Assembly (NCBI GenBank): GCA_943737045.1
Contig: CALSFV010000206.1
Span: 1,172,501 to 1,236,500 of the forward strand
Direction of reading: 5' to 3'
DNA: 64,000 nt
Origin: Parapristionchus giblindavisi
Lineage: Eukaryota; Nematoda; Chromadorea; Rhabditida; Diplogasteridae
A program made the position numbers and the translations under genes. The notes beneath the pieces were generated by a model that searched no databases, was not told the origin of the DNA, and saw only the letters and a program-made list of their open reading frames with translations. This document shows positions 28,831-40,978 of this stretch, one piece after another (positions within the stretch are counted from its first letter, which is position 1; every line of letters starts with the position of its first letter).

Positions 28831-30314
28831 ATTGGAGAGACTACCAGCGATTCTGAGACTATCCGCTTTGAGTGTACATAGAAAGAGAGGAGAAAATCAA
28901 TTTTGCATGACCATTTCTGCAAATCAAATCGAAAGTGTTGTAACGCGTAAGCGAGAGTCACCTAATCGATCATATACGATATTGTTTTCTCGACTTTGAA
29001 GGGTCCATAGTTGTTCAGATATAACCATTCAATAACGCTCGCAATTGAAAAATGAATCTTTTATATACTATGAATGAAACATACACCAACGAAGTGATCT
29101 CATATTGAGCTGCGGTTTATTATTTATTCATATTTAGCAAAGAAATAACATTTTTTTTTTTAATTTATTAATATTTATTGTTCGTATAAAATGTACTTGA
29201 ATAAGAAAATGACACTGTGCTCTAAAGAACGGAAGTCGATCAAAGGCTAGATCTCGCCCCGCCTCTTGATTGCCTCTCCGCTGCGCTATTTTTTTATAAA
29301 ATAGATAGTTTCTGAACCATGCAAAACAAGAAATAGTATCTTCTACAAATAAAACAAGTGATTTTTATACGCTCAATATAGATAATTTTCATTTGCATAT
29401 CATATTCCAGGTTGGGTGGCGCTCTTTCAATGACGAATTCGATACTAAGATATTGAGAATGGTTGGAAACAGTTTTGATATGGGAGGAGATGGAGAACTA
29501 CAAACACATCTCACTTTGCCTAGTTAGTTGTTTTTGAAGTTCAAAAATGACGAATCGAAAAGAGAATATCATGATTCTCACTTTTTTACACATTTTCTAT
29601 AGTTTGGCCAACTTTACTTTCTATAGAAATTCAAAAAATGTTTCATTTTTAGTTTTTGAAGATTAATATTCGCGACAACTTACAGTCGTACCATGAGTTT
29701 TATGCACTGAAAGGCTGTAGAGTGTGTCGCATCATGTATTATGCTTACCATGATATTCTCCCAGATATCATCCGTCACCTGAACCCTTCCCTTGTCGGAT
29801 ACTCGACGGGCAAAGGAGTGGACAACGAACACTCGGCGCTAAATGTTGGATTTCCTAGCAAGTGAGATTGAAGATCAAATGGCACTTCTTCGGTTTCTGG
29901 CTTCTTCGGTTTTTCTTTCAAAGATAGGAAAAGGAACGGATGAATTCGTCATAAATATTAAAGATCGCGAAAAGACTAGGCCAAAGATAATTCCGGCAAT
30001 AGTTCAGATGAGAACTATTTGCATTCTGTCTATTCATTAGCGCGCTTATCACTGCAAATAGTTCTGATCCTACGGATCTCATCCGACCTCCGGACTATCC
30101 GCGCGTATCGCGCGCGGGTTGTAAATGCCCCGCGCGCAAGTTGTAAATACCGCGCGAGACTTGTTGATAAAATGACGATACCAATTGCCCTAATTCCAGA
30201 CTGAGTAATGACATGCCACGTCAAGCTAAGGAATTGGTTGAACGCTTCCAAAAGTATACGGTTAGATTTATTTTTTAAATTTTTTTATTTGTTTTTTTTT
30301 GCTATACATAACTA

Positions 30315-31880
30315 CAGTACTGGCCAAAAAAGTGTAACATTTGGATTTTTCGCCATAACTTTTTTCAAACTCAACCGATCGAGTCCAGATTTTCAGGGAG
30401 AATTTTGATAGAGTTTTGACGTGTTTTACACAACAAATTAGCCCGGGTTATCCCTTACGGTGAAATTTATTTAGAATTTATCAAAAGTCACAAAAGTGAG
30501 ATTTTCGGTTTCTTCGATTTCGACTTAATTTTTTCACTAATTTTGCAAGCAATGTGTATTGTATATATTTACAAGTATGAGACGGATTCTTGGGAGCAAG
30601 AATCTACCGAGATCGGAGCGAGAATCCATTAGTCGCGGACGTCAGATGGGACTGTCACTGGCACTCTGTCACAGCAGTTCCGAGTGACTGTTTCGACTAT
30701 CCTGAAGGTCATCAAAACTTCAATCCGTGCTCAAACAATGAAGAAGGTTAATGTACGACCTCGCAAGTCGACCATCGTCTGATTACCTGCTTCTCGAAGG
30801 AGAAACTGAGGCTCACTACTATGGACATCAAGCGAGCACTAGCGGAGATTCGCTAATTTGAGGTGGCAAAGGTTTCTAAACATGGCTGAAAAGATGTTTG
30901 AGGTCCGTGAACAATGTACAGCATCGTCTTCGTGCTTCGGGTCTCTTCGAACGTCGACATATCAAGAAACCGCTGATCTCCGAAAAGAATCGCAAAGCAT
31001 GGATCACATGGGCAAAAGAGCACTGATATTGGACCCCCTAACAGTAGAATTAGGTCGTATTCTCAGACGAAAACAAGTTTGTGATGATTGGTAGGGTGGA
31101 AATAAATCATGTTCGTCGTCCGTTTGGCACTAGATTGGATGTGAAGTACCAACGGACCACCGTGAAGCATAGAGGAGGATCGTTGATGTTGTGTTGTTGT
31201 TTCTCTGAAGATGGGGTTGGACCCCTGGTTCACGTGAAGAGAATTATGAAGAAGGAGATATGCTAGAGACACTTTTCCTTCATTCAAACATCTTTTCAGC
31301 CATGTTTAGAAACCTAAGCCACCTCAAATTAGCGGATCTCCGCTAGTGCTCGCTTGATGTCCATTGTAGTGAGCCTCAGTTTCTCCTTCGAGATGCATGT
31401 AATCAGACGATCCGATGTCGTGGTCGACTTGCGAGGTCGTACATTAATCTTCTTCATTGTTTGAGCACGGATTGAAGTTTTGATGACCTTCAGGATAGTC
31501 GAAACAGTCACTCGGAACGGCTGTGACAGAGTGCCAGTGACAGTCCCATCTGACGTCCACGACTAATGGATTCTCGCTCCGATCTCGGTAGATTCTTGCT
31601 CCCAAGAATCCGTCTCATACTTTTAAAACGATACAATACACATTGCTAGCAAAATTAGTGAAAAAATTAAGTCGAAATCGAAGAAACCGAAAATCTCACT
31701 TTTGTGACTTTTGATAAATTCTAAATAAATTTCACCGTAAGGGATAACCCGGGCTAATTTGTTGTGTAAAACACGTCAAAACTCTATCAAAATTATCCCT
31801 GAAAATCTGGACTCGATCGGTTGAGTTTGAAAAAAGTTATGGCGAAAAATCCAAATGTTACACTTTTTTGGCCAGTACTG
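30315..31880. mobile_element. Tc1-like element rearranged into a fold-back
   Basis: Ends CAGTACTGGCCAAAAAAGTG and complement are flanked by TA (30313-30314 and 31881-31882), as in Tc1/mariner. The arms (30315-30902 and 31284-31880) are inverted copies of the 5' part of a Tc1-type transposase gene, with recognisable LTTMDIKRALAEIR. The central 380 bp continue the coding sequence (RASGLFERRHIKKPL, then a frameshifted region corresponding to VFSDE). The DDE domain's second and third acidic residues are missing and several stops and frameshifts are present, so it is dead. It inserted in an intron of the esterase pseudogene (between exons 30200-30260 and 31990-32070). Confidence 0.8.
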
Positions 31881-32082
31881 TATATCTTGTGTCGTAGAGA
31901 ACAATGAACAGGAAAAATTGATTGGCGATTGATGGAACTATTGGTTGAAATATGTATTAAATACTGTTTATCGATTTCAATTTTTTCAGGAAAGTTCAGT
32001 AAATAACGACTGGAAACTGATCAACATTTTCATAGGGACTAATGATGTCTAGAGTGTGTGCAGAACTGGGGTTAGTTTTCTT

Positions 32083-32133
32083 GAGATCAAAGATCAAAGA
32101 TTAAAGATAAACATTCGAAAGATCAAAGATCAA
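32083..32133. repeat. GATCAAA repeats filling an intron
   Basis: The 72-bp intron between exons 31990-32070 and 32143-32236 consists largely of GATCAAA and close variants. The same motif recurs in introns of the second esterase gene and the three protease genes. Confidence 0.85.
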
Positions 32134-32280
32134 TTTATTCAGTTTGGCACAACCAAGCAGGAGTATAAGGATTACATTCGCGAGGCCATAATGATCATCC
32201 AATCCGCGCTACCGAAAACCATTGTGTCCTTGATAGGCCAGTATACTATAAAATTTAATATATTAAAATATATTATTAAA

Positions 32281-32345
32281 ACACAGACCAAGCTAATTTC
32301 ACTACAAAGAAAACAAGAGAGTGTGGCCAGACCGAAGACCTATTT
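32281..32345. mobile_element. Partial palindromic MITE, family A
   Basis: The remnant reads CCAAGCTAATTTCAC, then ACAAGAGAGTGTGGCCAGA; the second half is missing. Confidence 0.4.
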
Positions 32346-32576
32346 TATGAAATTTAATATATTATTAATGAGCTATTTTGCATCTTATTGTTAGTATAGT
32401 GTGATTATAGTGATTCGCAATCCTCGGTGTGTGAAGATTGCGACTCACTATAATCGCTATCACCTTCCCTTCGCAATTATAATGCTTCTAGGTATGTGGA
32501 ATTTGGATTTTCAATGGCGTGCATCGACGATTATCTACAAGTGAGTTTTTAAAACTACAAGCACAGCATTGCATCG

Positions 32577-32695
32577 TCTTAAAGGGTGCGTAACATCTCT
32601 CAATGGTCTCTTCGAAGCGCAATGATCTCTCGTTGTTAGAGAACAGAGCAATAATATGTACAAGGTAGAGAACATTGACAGAAGTAACGCTCTCT
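32577..32695. mobile_element. Palindromic MITE, family C
   Basis: It starts TTAAAGGGTGCGTAACATCT and ends GAAGTAACGCTCTC, around GTTAGAGAACAGAGCAATA. It lies in an intron of the esterase pseudogene. Confidence 0.6.
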
Positions 32696-34484
32696 TTCTT
32701 TTTTAGCCATTCATATATGAGTGAGACAGAAACATTAGACATCAGAATTTTTAATATTCTTTTAAACGGTTAAAAATTTAAGCAAAACAGTATCGTGCGT
32801 CATTCCGGATGTCGACAAAGTTGCTCCACAACGAATTGTTGAGTATAGAGAGGTAAACACTTTTATTTGATCGGTGCAAAAGCAGCGAAAAGAAAAGAAA
32901 AGCAAAGAAAACTCTCTTCTTTTTGCACACTTTCTGGCCTCTTTTCCATTTCTTCTCAAATTTAGCGGCGCAGTTGATCACGGTAAAATAAAAGAAACTT
33001 CTTGAGTTTGTCTATTTTTTCCTGTCTGTGCCATGTGTAAAACTCATAGTTTTAATAATTTCAAATAATTAAATATTCAAATAAATAAAAAAACTTAATT
33101 AAACTCAGGCCCTTGCCGAGCTATCGGCCGAACCTGCACTACAAACGAAGAATTTCGCAGTTACAGTGCAGCGTGTATTTGACGATCTGTACACGCCATT
33201 GAAAAAGGTTTTTTATTTCTAAAAAAATTGATGGGGTCCTCTTTTGTAAACAGTTCTCTTCATTTAAAAATTATTACTAAAAAATGTAACCATTGTAGAG
33301 TAGAAAATTACAGTTGAGTCATAGTTGATGCAGATTGGCAAATGGTTCTCACAAGAGGGGGTCGAACCCATGGCATGACATCTGCCCCTTGAGAACATGT
33401 TTTTGCAGGCAGACGGCAAGTACAACATCAACTTCTACGCCACAGACGTCTTCCATTTGAGCAAATATGGAAACAGGTTGGTTCAATCATTAAAGCAATG
33501 CACTATGTTCGCATACGCAAAGATCAAAGATCAATCATTTCAAATTTTACTTTCAGTTTGGTGGCCAAGCAACTGTGGAAGCACTTGATATCGCCGGATG
33601 GGAACAAGACCACAACCAACGACGAAATGACGGACGAGAGCCCGACTCTGGCTTGTCCTGATAAGGTTACGACTCGATGAAAATATCCCTACTTTCTTCA
33701 TAATTCTTCTTTTTTTTTCAACTCATTTTGACGAAACTTAACAAAATTTTCCTAATTTTACTTTTAATACTAGTCGAGAGACAATGAAAAGAATTGTTAG
33801 GGTACCTTTAGTTCATTCTTAACCGATAAGTCACTTTAAGGACTGCCCCTTCATCCGAACACCAGCCAACAGTGTCAAGTGCACTCTGCCACCTCCACAT
33901 ACAACGACTACGGCCAAGCCCTCGAAATAATTTATTAAGCTTTAATATGATATTATACCTTCTAGTATTTAATTATGTTGTTAGCAATCAATACGTGATT
34001 TTTCTGCTGTATTTAGTACTGTGTCGATTTATCGAATTGTTGATACCGTACCTCCTCACACTGGTCAATTATCTCACAGTCATGACTAAATGTTTGCGAT
34101 AAACATATCGTTTTAGAAATAAATCGTTGTACAATATGCATTATCTTTAATTACATTGGAGATTTTCATTTTCTAAATCATCTCGACTTTCCGAAGACGG
34201 AACAAAAAAGCGGATCATAAATCGGATGGGAGGTGGTCTATGGCAACAAAGTTATATCATTGTTATAAGTCAGAGTGTGCGGTATTGAACTACCGTAACC
34301 GTCAGGAATTGCGAACCTTTTTTAGTCGTCCATGACCCTCACGATCGTTTAACAAATATTCGTGCTACAATATACTAGGTCCTAATTGTCCATGATAACG
34401 TCGCTTCGCATTAACCATCACTAGGTTCACATATGCATTCGCAAAGAATATTTTGCGCATAAGTTAAGCAACGCATAAGTTATT

Positions 34485-34612
34485 AAAAGCACGCCCCAAG
34501 CTAATTTTAGTTTCCATATTGGCAATACTTTCTCGCAGGCAAAGAAAGCGAGAGAGTGTGAGCAGCGCGGAGAGTCTCAAAATAGCTTGGGGTGTTGCTT
34601 TAAAACAATTGT
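34485..34612. mobile_element. Palindromic MITE, family A
   Basis: Ends AAAGCACGCCCCAAGCTAAT and AATAGCTTGGGGTGTTGCTT flank the usual GAGAGAGTGTG core. Confidence 0.7.
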
Positions 34613-34881
34613 GCAACCTTATGCAACTAAGAACAAACGGAGAAACATTCCGACATCATTATTGCTCACCTGAACATTTGATTTATTTGTCGTCGATCTT
34701 TTCTTATCACTTGCGCATCATTGAGTTTTATCTTTTGTCGTGGATCCTGTACCTTCACCACCCTTTAAGGCGGAAGTGCGAGAGATTCTAACAATAAGAA
34801 GGAGTACAATCGACCTCAATAATCTCTTCATCGAAAAGTGTTCTATCAATTACAAAGAACATGAAAACAGTGTTCCGAATT

Positions 34882-35001
34882 CGCTAGGTCGGATGAGAAC
34901 TATTTGCATATGAGAATTGAGCGCTAATGTATAGACAAATATGCGCATATGCAGTTCTCATTAAGTCGGTTCTTATTCATCGGTTCTTATTCGATATAGT
35001 G
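34882..35001. mobile_element. Palindromic MITE, family D
   Basis: It has CGCTAGGTCGGATGAGAACT at one end and AAGTCGGTTCTTATT with a decayed CTAGTG end at the other. Confidence 0.5.
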
Positions 35002-35367
35002 CCATTCCGAAATGAAGAGACTCCCCATTTACCCACTCTACTCCCGAGGGGAATTGGTAGTGACTAGGTCCGAAGAAGAGATTAGGCACTCCGGACTAAA
35101 AAAAGTCATTGAACTATCACTGGCCTAGTAGTGATCTCCCGCAGGACTTCGTGTGCCTTGGTTAAAGAGATTAATTAACTTTTCCTCCCTTTTACTCTGG
35201 AGAGGTCAATGGTGAATCATATCGTGATTAGGCTTCCCTCACATAATAACTCAGGTCAGGCATCACTCTGTATTATCTCTAAAAGTATTGCATGATTCAT
35301 TAATACGCCCATCAATGAACATAAAAGCATAGACGATACGATATGCCCATTCACTTCTATTTCAACG

Positions 35368-38300
35368 ATGAACTACGTCCTAGTTCCGCTCATATTTTTA
35401 TTTTCTACCACATGTGAGTTCGGTTCTTTACATGCATTTTGTTTTGTGAAACACTTTTCCTTGTGATAAGTTCATATAAAATAACAATTTAATGAGAGCT
35501 CCTAATTGTCGATAATATGGTGCTTATGCTAAGATTTTTCAACATTGTCTCGTAAATTCAGAAATGGACGATTCCTTTCAGATTCATTAGTCGTCTTTCG
35601 ACATTCTTTCATTCTCGACGAATATGACTTCAATGTTGACACGGTACTTTTCTTAATTTTTTATAAATATTTTATAAATATATAATAATTAATTGGAGAT
35701 AAACATTACAACGTGCCCAACTGGATGCAATATCTATGTATCGTACAACAAAGATCTGTATCTGGAGCAGGCGAAGAAGATCTATGTCGTTCATCCTTAT
35801 AGTGGAAAGAAATACACGTAAGTACAGAGAGCATTTCTCGATGAAGACAATAGGAGATGTATATTATATTTTATCTGCATGCACACGCATGCAACGACAC
35901 ATGAAAATGATATGAACAAAAATAAATAGGTGATGATAATGACTTCGCTACCTAGAAGAAATAAATAAATGAAAGGTGACTCGGGGCATGCCCCGCGGAA
36001 ATATCAACTGTGAATGCAGAGATAGCAAAATAAACAACCCGTTATTCTTTTCTGACTGTGTGAAATGATTGCTATGAACGTGATTAAATCAACCCGTAGA
36101 GTTCAGGCAACGGCGCTCTCTTTAATAATTGAAAATATCGGTGAAAAGATTGATGCACGATAAATAGCGGCAATCAATTGTTCGAGATAAATACGTTAGA
36201 GTTTTGAGAGAGGGGTGTCCATCTTTAAAGGTAGAGTAACGTTATTGTAAGTTAATGAATCGGGTTGTCTAACTCCGGAATTTAGATGAGTCTATAGATT
36301 TCAAAATTATACTTACTTTATCCTTTCACCATATAGTATGCAGAGGGGGTCAAAACCGGGGGTATATTCATATTCCCAAGTAATATCCTTCGGTCTCTGA
36401 GAGAATTCGACTCCATTCAAGAAAATGTTCAAATATTAAACTTGATAAGAACAGTCACGAAAACGCTGCGTTGCACGTCCAAGAGGCTTGACAAGATTTC
36501 AAAACAAGAGTCACAATTTAGAAGATGGCCAAATTGCAAAAGCAAGCAAATTAAGGTTCGCTGAGATCGCTGAATACGAAGACGAATTCAATGAGGGATG
36601 CAAAGGATATTTTGAATCAAAAGTAACATTTCAAGAAATAATCAAGGCCCAGCCCCTTTATTTATGATTTCAGAACTGGCCGCTCTTCAAGATTGTGAAT
36701 GAGAACGAAAACTATCGTTCATTCCCTGTTCTTTTCTACGCAGTTCGACCCGGAACAGGTAGTTTTTTTTTTTCATTTAATTTAATTTATCATACATCAA
36801 TAAGATGCGACAACATTTGAAAATTCATACATATATGTTAAAACGCATTCTCTTAAGGGCGGCAGGGTGGGGTGGCACAAAGTCTCAAAATCATGCTAGA
36901 TCATTCATATTTGGTGGTTCTCAATCAATTTGATCAATCAATTGGATGTTTGTCTTTTGGTAGAGCAAAAATCAATAATTCATTCTTAATTTTTTGGCGA
37001 CAGTGTATCCCATCCCTCGCAGTGTAGCTTTAACAACCGAATATGAATGGTCTAGGATGATTTTGAAGCTTTATCCCACAACTCTACCGCTGCCTCCCCA
37101 GCTCTTACTATTATGTGCCATGAAGCGAGACCAATCAGCCGTGTTCAGTGAACCTCTACACGGCTGAAGTATACGATGCTCACAACATGAAACGGGACAC
37201 GAAGCCGGTACCCGGGAGCGTAATCACTATTATGAACGTCGATCAATTCTCCGTAAAAGTGGCGACCGATGGAGTACATTTTCCACTTATTATTTATAAT
37301 AATTTTATTGTTTTTCTGGAGCATTAGAAATTGGTTTATAAATAACGGATGTGTGATTAAATATTTCATAATATTGTATTTTACAGAACACGAAAATGAG
37401 CGTGTTTTCTCGCGGATTTGACAAGGCTTACTTTGCAGTGGAGGATGATGATTGCGCACTCATGTACAGACAGAAGTATGCACTGTATTTATTGTTGTGT
37501 CTACTCTATTTCCTACGCCATTTGAGATTGCAGTACAGAGTAGGGATCCGCAAACGTGCAGTCACTCAGAAATGATTTCTCACTAATTAATAAATGAGAA
37601 ATCGCGCGCACGGTATACATATGATAATTAAAAAATTATTCGTGCAAAATCGCGCAGTCGACTCATTCTCATTTATTTCCATTGAATTAGAAGATAAAAA
37701 CAACCGATGTAAAGCCTGAAAATGGCTTGAAAATGATGCCCAAATGCGCGACTTTGCACGAAGTTAAGAGTCAAAATCGCGCAGAACGATTTTTCATCAT
37801 TTTAACGTCGAACATTGGTCGACCGGTCGTGCAATTGCACGAATGCGGATCTCTAGTACAGAGTAGGGATCCGCAAATGTACATTCGTGCGAAATGATTT
37901 TCTAAATGAAAATGAAAGAAAAGTCGTGCGCACGATTTCATTAATATAATCAAGTATTCATTCGTTCAAATTAATGCATTCGATTCATTCTGCTCATTTT
38001 TATTCATCAAATTGGTGGTTGGTCTGTCATTTCTATGCAGGAAATCGCGCGAAAAAATGCGGTTTAATTGTGCAGAATGACTTTTCATTATTTTTATTTT
38101 GTTCTTGCTCGTACCGGCTGTGCATTTGCACGAATGCGGATCCCTAGTACAGAGCACTCTGTAGAGTTCACTAAAAACAATTACCTTGCTCAGGAACCCC
38201 ACAAGAATTATTCCCGGTCATATTGTGACTGGGAATAATCTCCTGGGGTACCTTATGTATTAATGTGTAAATATTTCAGTCTTCCGAATTAATTAGGTTA

Positions 38301-40978
38301 TTCAACATATTGAAATTTCAGATGGATACCATCCATGATTGGAGCAACATTTACGATAAACGGACCGCTTGTTACTTTCCTGTTCGAGAGGCCCTTCTAT
38401 GCACTCACGGCCACGTTTAATGTACAAATCGAATCGTCAGTCACTAACAGTAGGTTTAGTACTAAAAACTTTGGAAGGCTTTATCTTTGGATGCAGATGG
38501 CCGTTCCCTTTTTGAGAGACATCCTTTATCGGCAGATAAAGGGCTATCTAATAAGCAGTAAATCATACATTTTAAGTCATCAGAGTCACTCATTGTAATT
38601 ATAGAATGTAAAGGCATACCCTAATTTGAGACTCTCCGCTCTGGTAAAGCTTTCTCGCTTTCTTTAGCTGCGAGAGAACGTTACCGTAGTGAAGAGTTTC
38701 AAATTAGCTCTTTGTGCCGCTTTTCAAAAAGTAATTGCAGTAGAAGCACACCCCAAGCTTATTTTGCTTTCCTCATTTGCAATACTCTCTCATAGACAAT
38801 GAAAACGAGAGAGTGTGGACAGAGCGTAGAGTTTCGAATTAGCTTGCGGTTTCGCTTTGATACTATGAAGTATCTCACAGTAAGCTATTGTAGACAGCGT
38901 CATTGAATTGGACCAACCCAACTTTATTACATCTCAAGGATATCTAGGATGTACGGCGAGAAAGGTTTGGAGAAAACTTTAATATACTATACTAATCAAC
39001 TAATTAATACTAAATAAAAATCAATAAATACTACAATTAATATTACTATAATTATTATAATTAATTATTACTAATTAAGGCTTTCCGTTCATCCGACTAT
39101 TCGAATACATCAAACTTCCGTTTCGTTGCTGACAAGTGAGCTCTTTTTTTATTATTTTTTAAAATTTTTTTTATTATTTTTTTTATTATTTACTTCATAG
39201 AATCGCCAGCTCAACTGCAACGAAGAATGCTCGATTTGACGTTCACTTTGATAACCAAAATGCCGACAACAGCGGATACTTGGAAATCACTGATACTACA
39301 AACGGAATATCTGAAAAGTTCGATGAATATAATATAGCACAACGATGTAACGATTGTTTATTTAGGGTCTCTCAGCCTACGTATAAAACTTTCTTTTTCA
39401 ACAAAACTCGAGTAAGTAATAATAGTTAATTCAATAGTAAGTTCAATAGTAGTCTAAGTCGGTTAGGCTACGATGGATTCTATAACTTGTTTTTTGGGCG
39501 AAAAAACGTGTCACAACTTTAAAAAAAAGAAAATCTACCGTTTTGAGCGCTCTCACTTCGTGACTGTAAAGGTAGTTGGAACAGTAGCACAGCTTTGTCA
39601 GTCAGAAGCTATTACAACGAAAATCCGTTGTAAGAGTTTGTCAATTATGAAGATAAGCTACTTCAACTACGTTCACAATTGCAATTTTGTTTAAAAAAGG
39701 TTTAAATAAATTAACGCCACTTTTCACTTTTCCAACCGTTTTGCAACCCTAATGAATTCATGCTTTCAGGAAGTCTCTTTTACCAACTTCAACGGGCAAC
39801 TGCCAACCGCATTCTTCATTCGATCGTTCCCCGATACGAATAATATCGCCCCTGTTGATCCGATAACTCCATTGCCTACTAAGCCGACAACATTGCCCAC
39901 GCCCATTCTAACATCTGGACCATCTTTTGCGTCCAACACAACCCTTGGAGACAATTCTGATCGATTGATAACGAACCCTACTCCTTCCACTAACTACGGT
40001 ACTCCCGGAACCAAAGCTACTCCCTCCACGAATTACGGTACTCCCAGAACCAAAGCTACTCCTTCCACGAATTACGGTACTCCCGGAACCAAAGGTACTC
40101 CCTCCACGAATTACGGTACACCCGGAACCAAAGCAATTCCTTCCACGAATTACGGTACTCCCGGAACCAAAGCTACTCCCTCCAGTAACTACGGTACTCC
40201 AGGAACCAAAGCGACTCATTCCACGAATTACGGTACTCCCGGAACCAAAGCTACTCCTTCCACTAACTACGGTACTCCAGGAACCAAAGCTACTCCCTCC
40301 ACTAACTACGGTACTCCAGGAACCAAAGCGACTCCTTCCACTAACTACGGTACTCCCGGAACCAAAGCGACTCCTTCCACGAATTACGGTACTCCCGGAA
40401 CCAAAGCTACTCATTCCACGAATTACGGTACTCCCGGAACCAAAGCGACTCCTTCCACGAAGTACGGTACTCCCGGAACCAAAGCTACTCCCTCCAGTAA
40501 CTACGGTACTCCAGGAACCAAAGTGACTCATTCCACGAATTACGGTACTCCCGGAACCAAAGCTACTCCTTCCACTAACTACGGTACTCCAGGAACCAAA
40601 GCGACTCCTTCGACGAACTACGGTACTCCCGGAACTAAAGCTACTCCCTCCACAAACTACGGTACTCCAGGAACCAAAGCTACTCCTTCGACGAACTACG
40701 GTACTCCAGGAACCAAAGCTACTAATTCGACGAACTACGGTACTCCAGGAACCAAAGCTACTCCTTCGACGAATTACGGTACTCCCGGAACCAAAGCTAC
40801 TCCTTCGACGAACTACGGTACTCCAGGAACCAAAGCAACTCCTTCGACGAACTACGATACTCCAGGAACCAAAGCTAATCGTTCCTTTAATGATTTACCA
40901 ACAACCACGAAGACTTCTAAATCTGTTTATTTTGGTTCAATGTTTATTGTTGTGTTCATGTCACTCCTTCATGTGTGA
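35368..40978 (+). CDS. Surface protein with Ser/Thr/Pro-rich repeat tail, possibly GPI-anchored
   Basis: Eleven exons join in phase (2148 nt, 715 residues): 35368-35413, 35582-35643, 35699-35817, 36556-36622, 36674-36758, 37149-37252, 37387-37475, 38322-38421, 39080-39135, 39201-39411, 39770-40978. It starts with a signal peptide (MNYVLVPLIFLFSTT). The ectodomain (about residues 16-330) has few cysteines (CPTGC, EGCKG, DDDCAL, RCNDC) and N-glycosylation sites such as NITT. Its pattern recalls nematode CUB-like or related extracellular domains, but I cannot name it. The last exon encodes a Pro/Thr-rich linker, 23 repeats of TPSTNYGTPGTKA, and a hydrophobic C terminus (FGSMFIVVFMSLLHV) with no cytoplasmic tail, suggesting a GPI signal. 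A mucin-like, heavily O-glycosylated stalk on cell surface or cuticle is inferred. Introns contain several MITEs. Confidence 0.8.
36855..37100. mobile_element. Palindromic MITE of about 245 bp
   Basis: One end reads AGGGCGGCAGGGTGGGG and the other CCACAACTCTACCGCTGCC; inner arms include CTAGATCATTCATATTTGG and its inverted form. It lies in an intron of the 35368 gene. Confidence 0.55.
37541..37855. mobile_element. hAT-like MITE, tandem copy 1
   Basis: The ends are TAGGGATCCGCA and TGCGGATCTCTA. GTACAGAG flanks it on both sides (37533-37540 and 37856-37863), an 8-bp target duplication typical of hAT elements. No coding capacity is seen. Confidence 0.7.
37864..38146. mobile_element. hAT-like MITE, tandem copy 2
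   Basis: The ends TAGGGATCCGCA and TGCGGATCCCTA match copy 1. It shares the middle GTACAGAG with copy 1 and has a third GTACAGAG at 38147-38154, so a second insertion used the duplicated target. Confidence 0.7.
38606..38722. mobile_element. Palindromic MITE, family A
   Basis: The core is GCGAGAGAACGTTACC. It lies in the intron between exons 38322-38421 and 39080-39135. Confidence 0.6.
38738..38866. mobile_element. Palindromic MITE, family A, adjacent copy
   Basis: It starts GCACACCCCAAGCTTATTTT and ends TTCGAATTAGCTTGCGGTTT. It lies directly beside the copy at 38606. Confidence 0.6.
39980..40873 (+). repeat. 39-bp coding minisatellite, 23 copies
   Basis: Tandem 39-bp units encode TPSTNYGTPGTKA with few replacements (R, I, H, K, N, V or D at single positions). 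Units differ mainly in synonymous positions, and a higher-order order of variants is visible, pointing to repeated slippage or unequal exchange. Confidence 0.95.

Larger units (their letters stand above)
27327..33930 (+). pseudogene. Phospholipase B-like SGNH esterase, probable pseudogene
   Basis: Fifteen exons join in phase (1332 nt): 27327-27516, 27796-27849, 27956-28041, 28439-28510, 29411-29522, 29765-29861, 30200-30260, 31990-32070, 32143-32236, 32492-32540, 32783-32852, 33109-33207, 33409-33476, 33557-33665, 33841-33930. The N terminus has a signal-anchor-like segment (KWIFLLAFSSILFIMY). Block I is AALGDSIT, block III GTND, and the catalytic Asp/His block DVFHLS. The family hydrolyses phospholipid or other esters outside the cell or at the membrane. 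Lesions relative to the paralogue at 57737-63909: an in-frame TAG at 32050-32052 just after GTND, a GC instead of GT donor at 32237, and a Gly-to-Ser change in the PG of the block II region. The TAG cuts off the DxxH block. Exons 1-2 are less certain since the paralogue's are outside the window. Confidence 0.75.
33931..35367. other. Spacer with repeat fragments
   Basis: No gene is supported. It holds a fragment of the 4026-6671 fold-back (about 34260-34320, GTAACCGTCAGGAATTGCGAAC), a family A MITE (34485-34612), a family D MITE (34882-35001) and a short dispersed repeat with CCCGCAGGACTTCGTGTG near 35138. The promoter of the gene at 35368 should be at the right end. Confidence 0.5.

Noticed and set aside
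29656..29865. Possible extra esterase exon ahead of 29765
   Set aside because: The paralogue joins its flanking exons directly, and the phases of 29411-29522 and 29765-29861 already agree.
33345..33395. T-arm-like GGGTTCGACCCCC on the minus strand
   Set aside because: No D arm or A box is found upstream on that strand; it lies in an esterase intron and is probably a SINE scrap or chance.
39908..40531. 207-codon open frame on the minus strand opposite the 13-residue repeat
   Set aside because: It is the antisense of a 39-bp tandem repeat, where any open unit stays open. It has no splice context or signal of its own.
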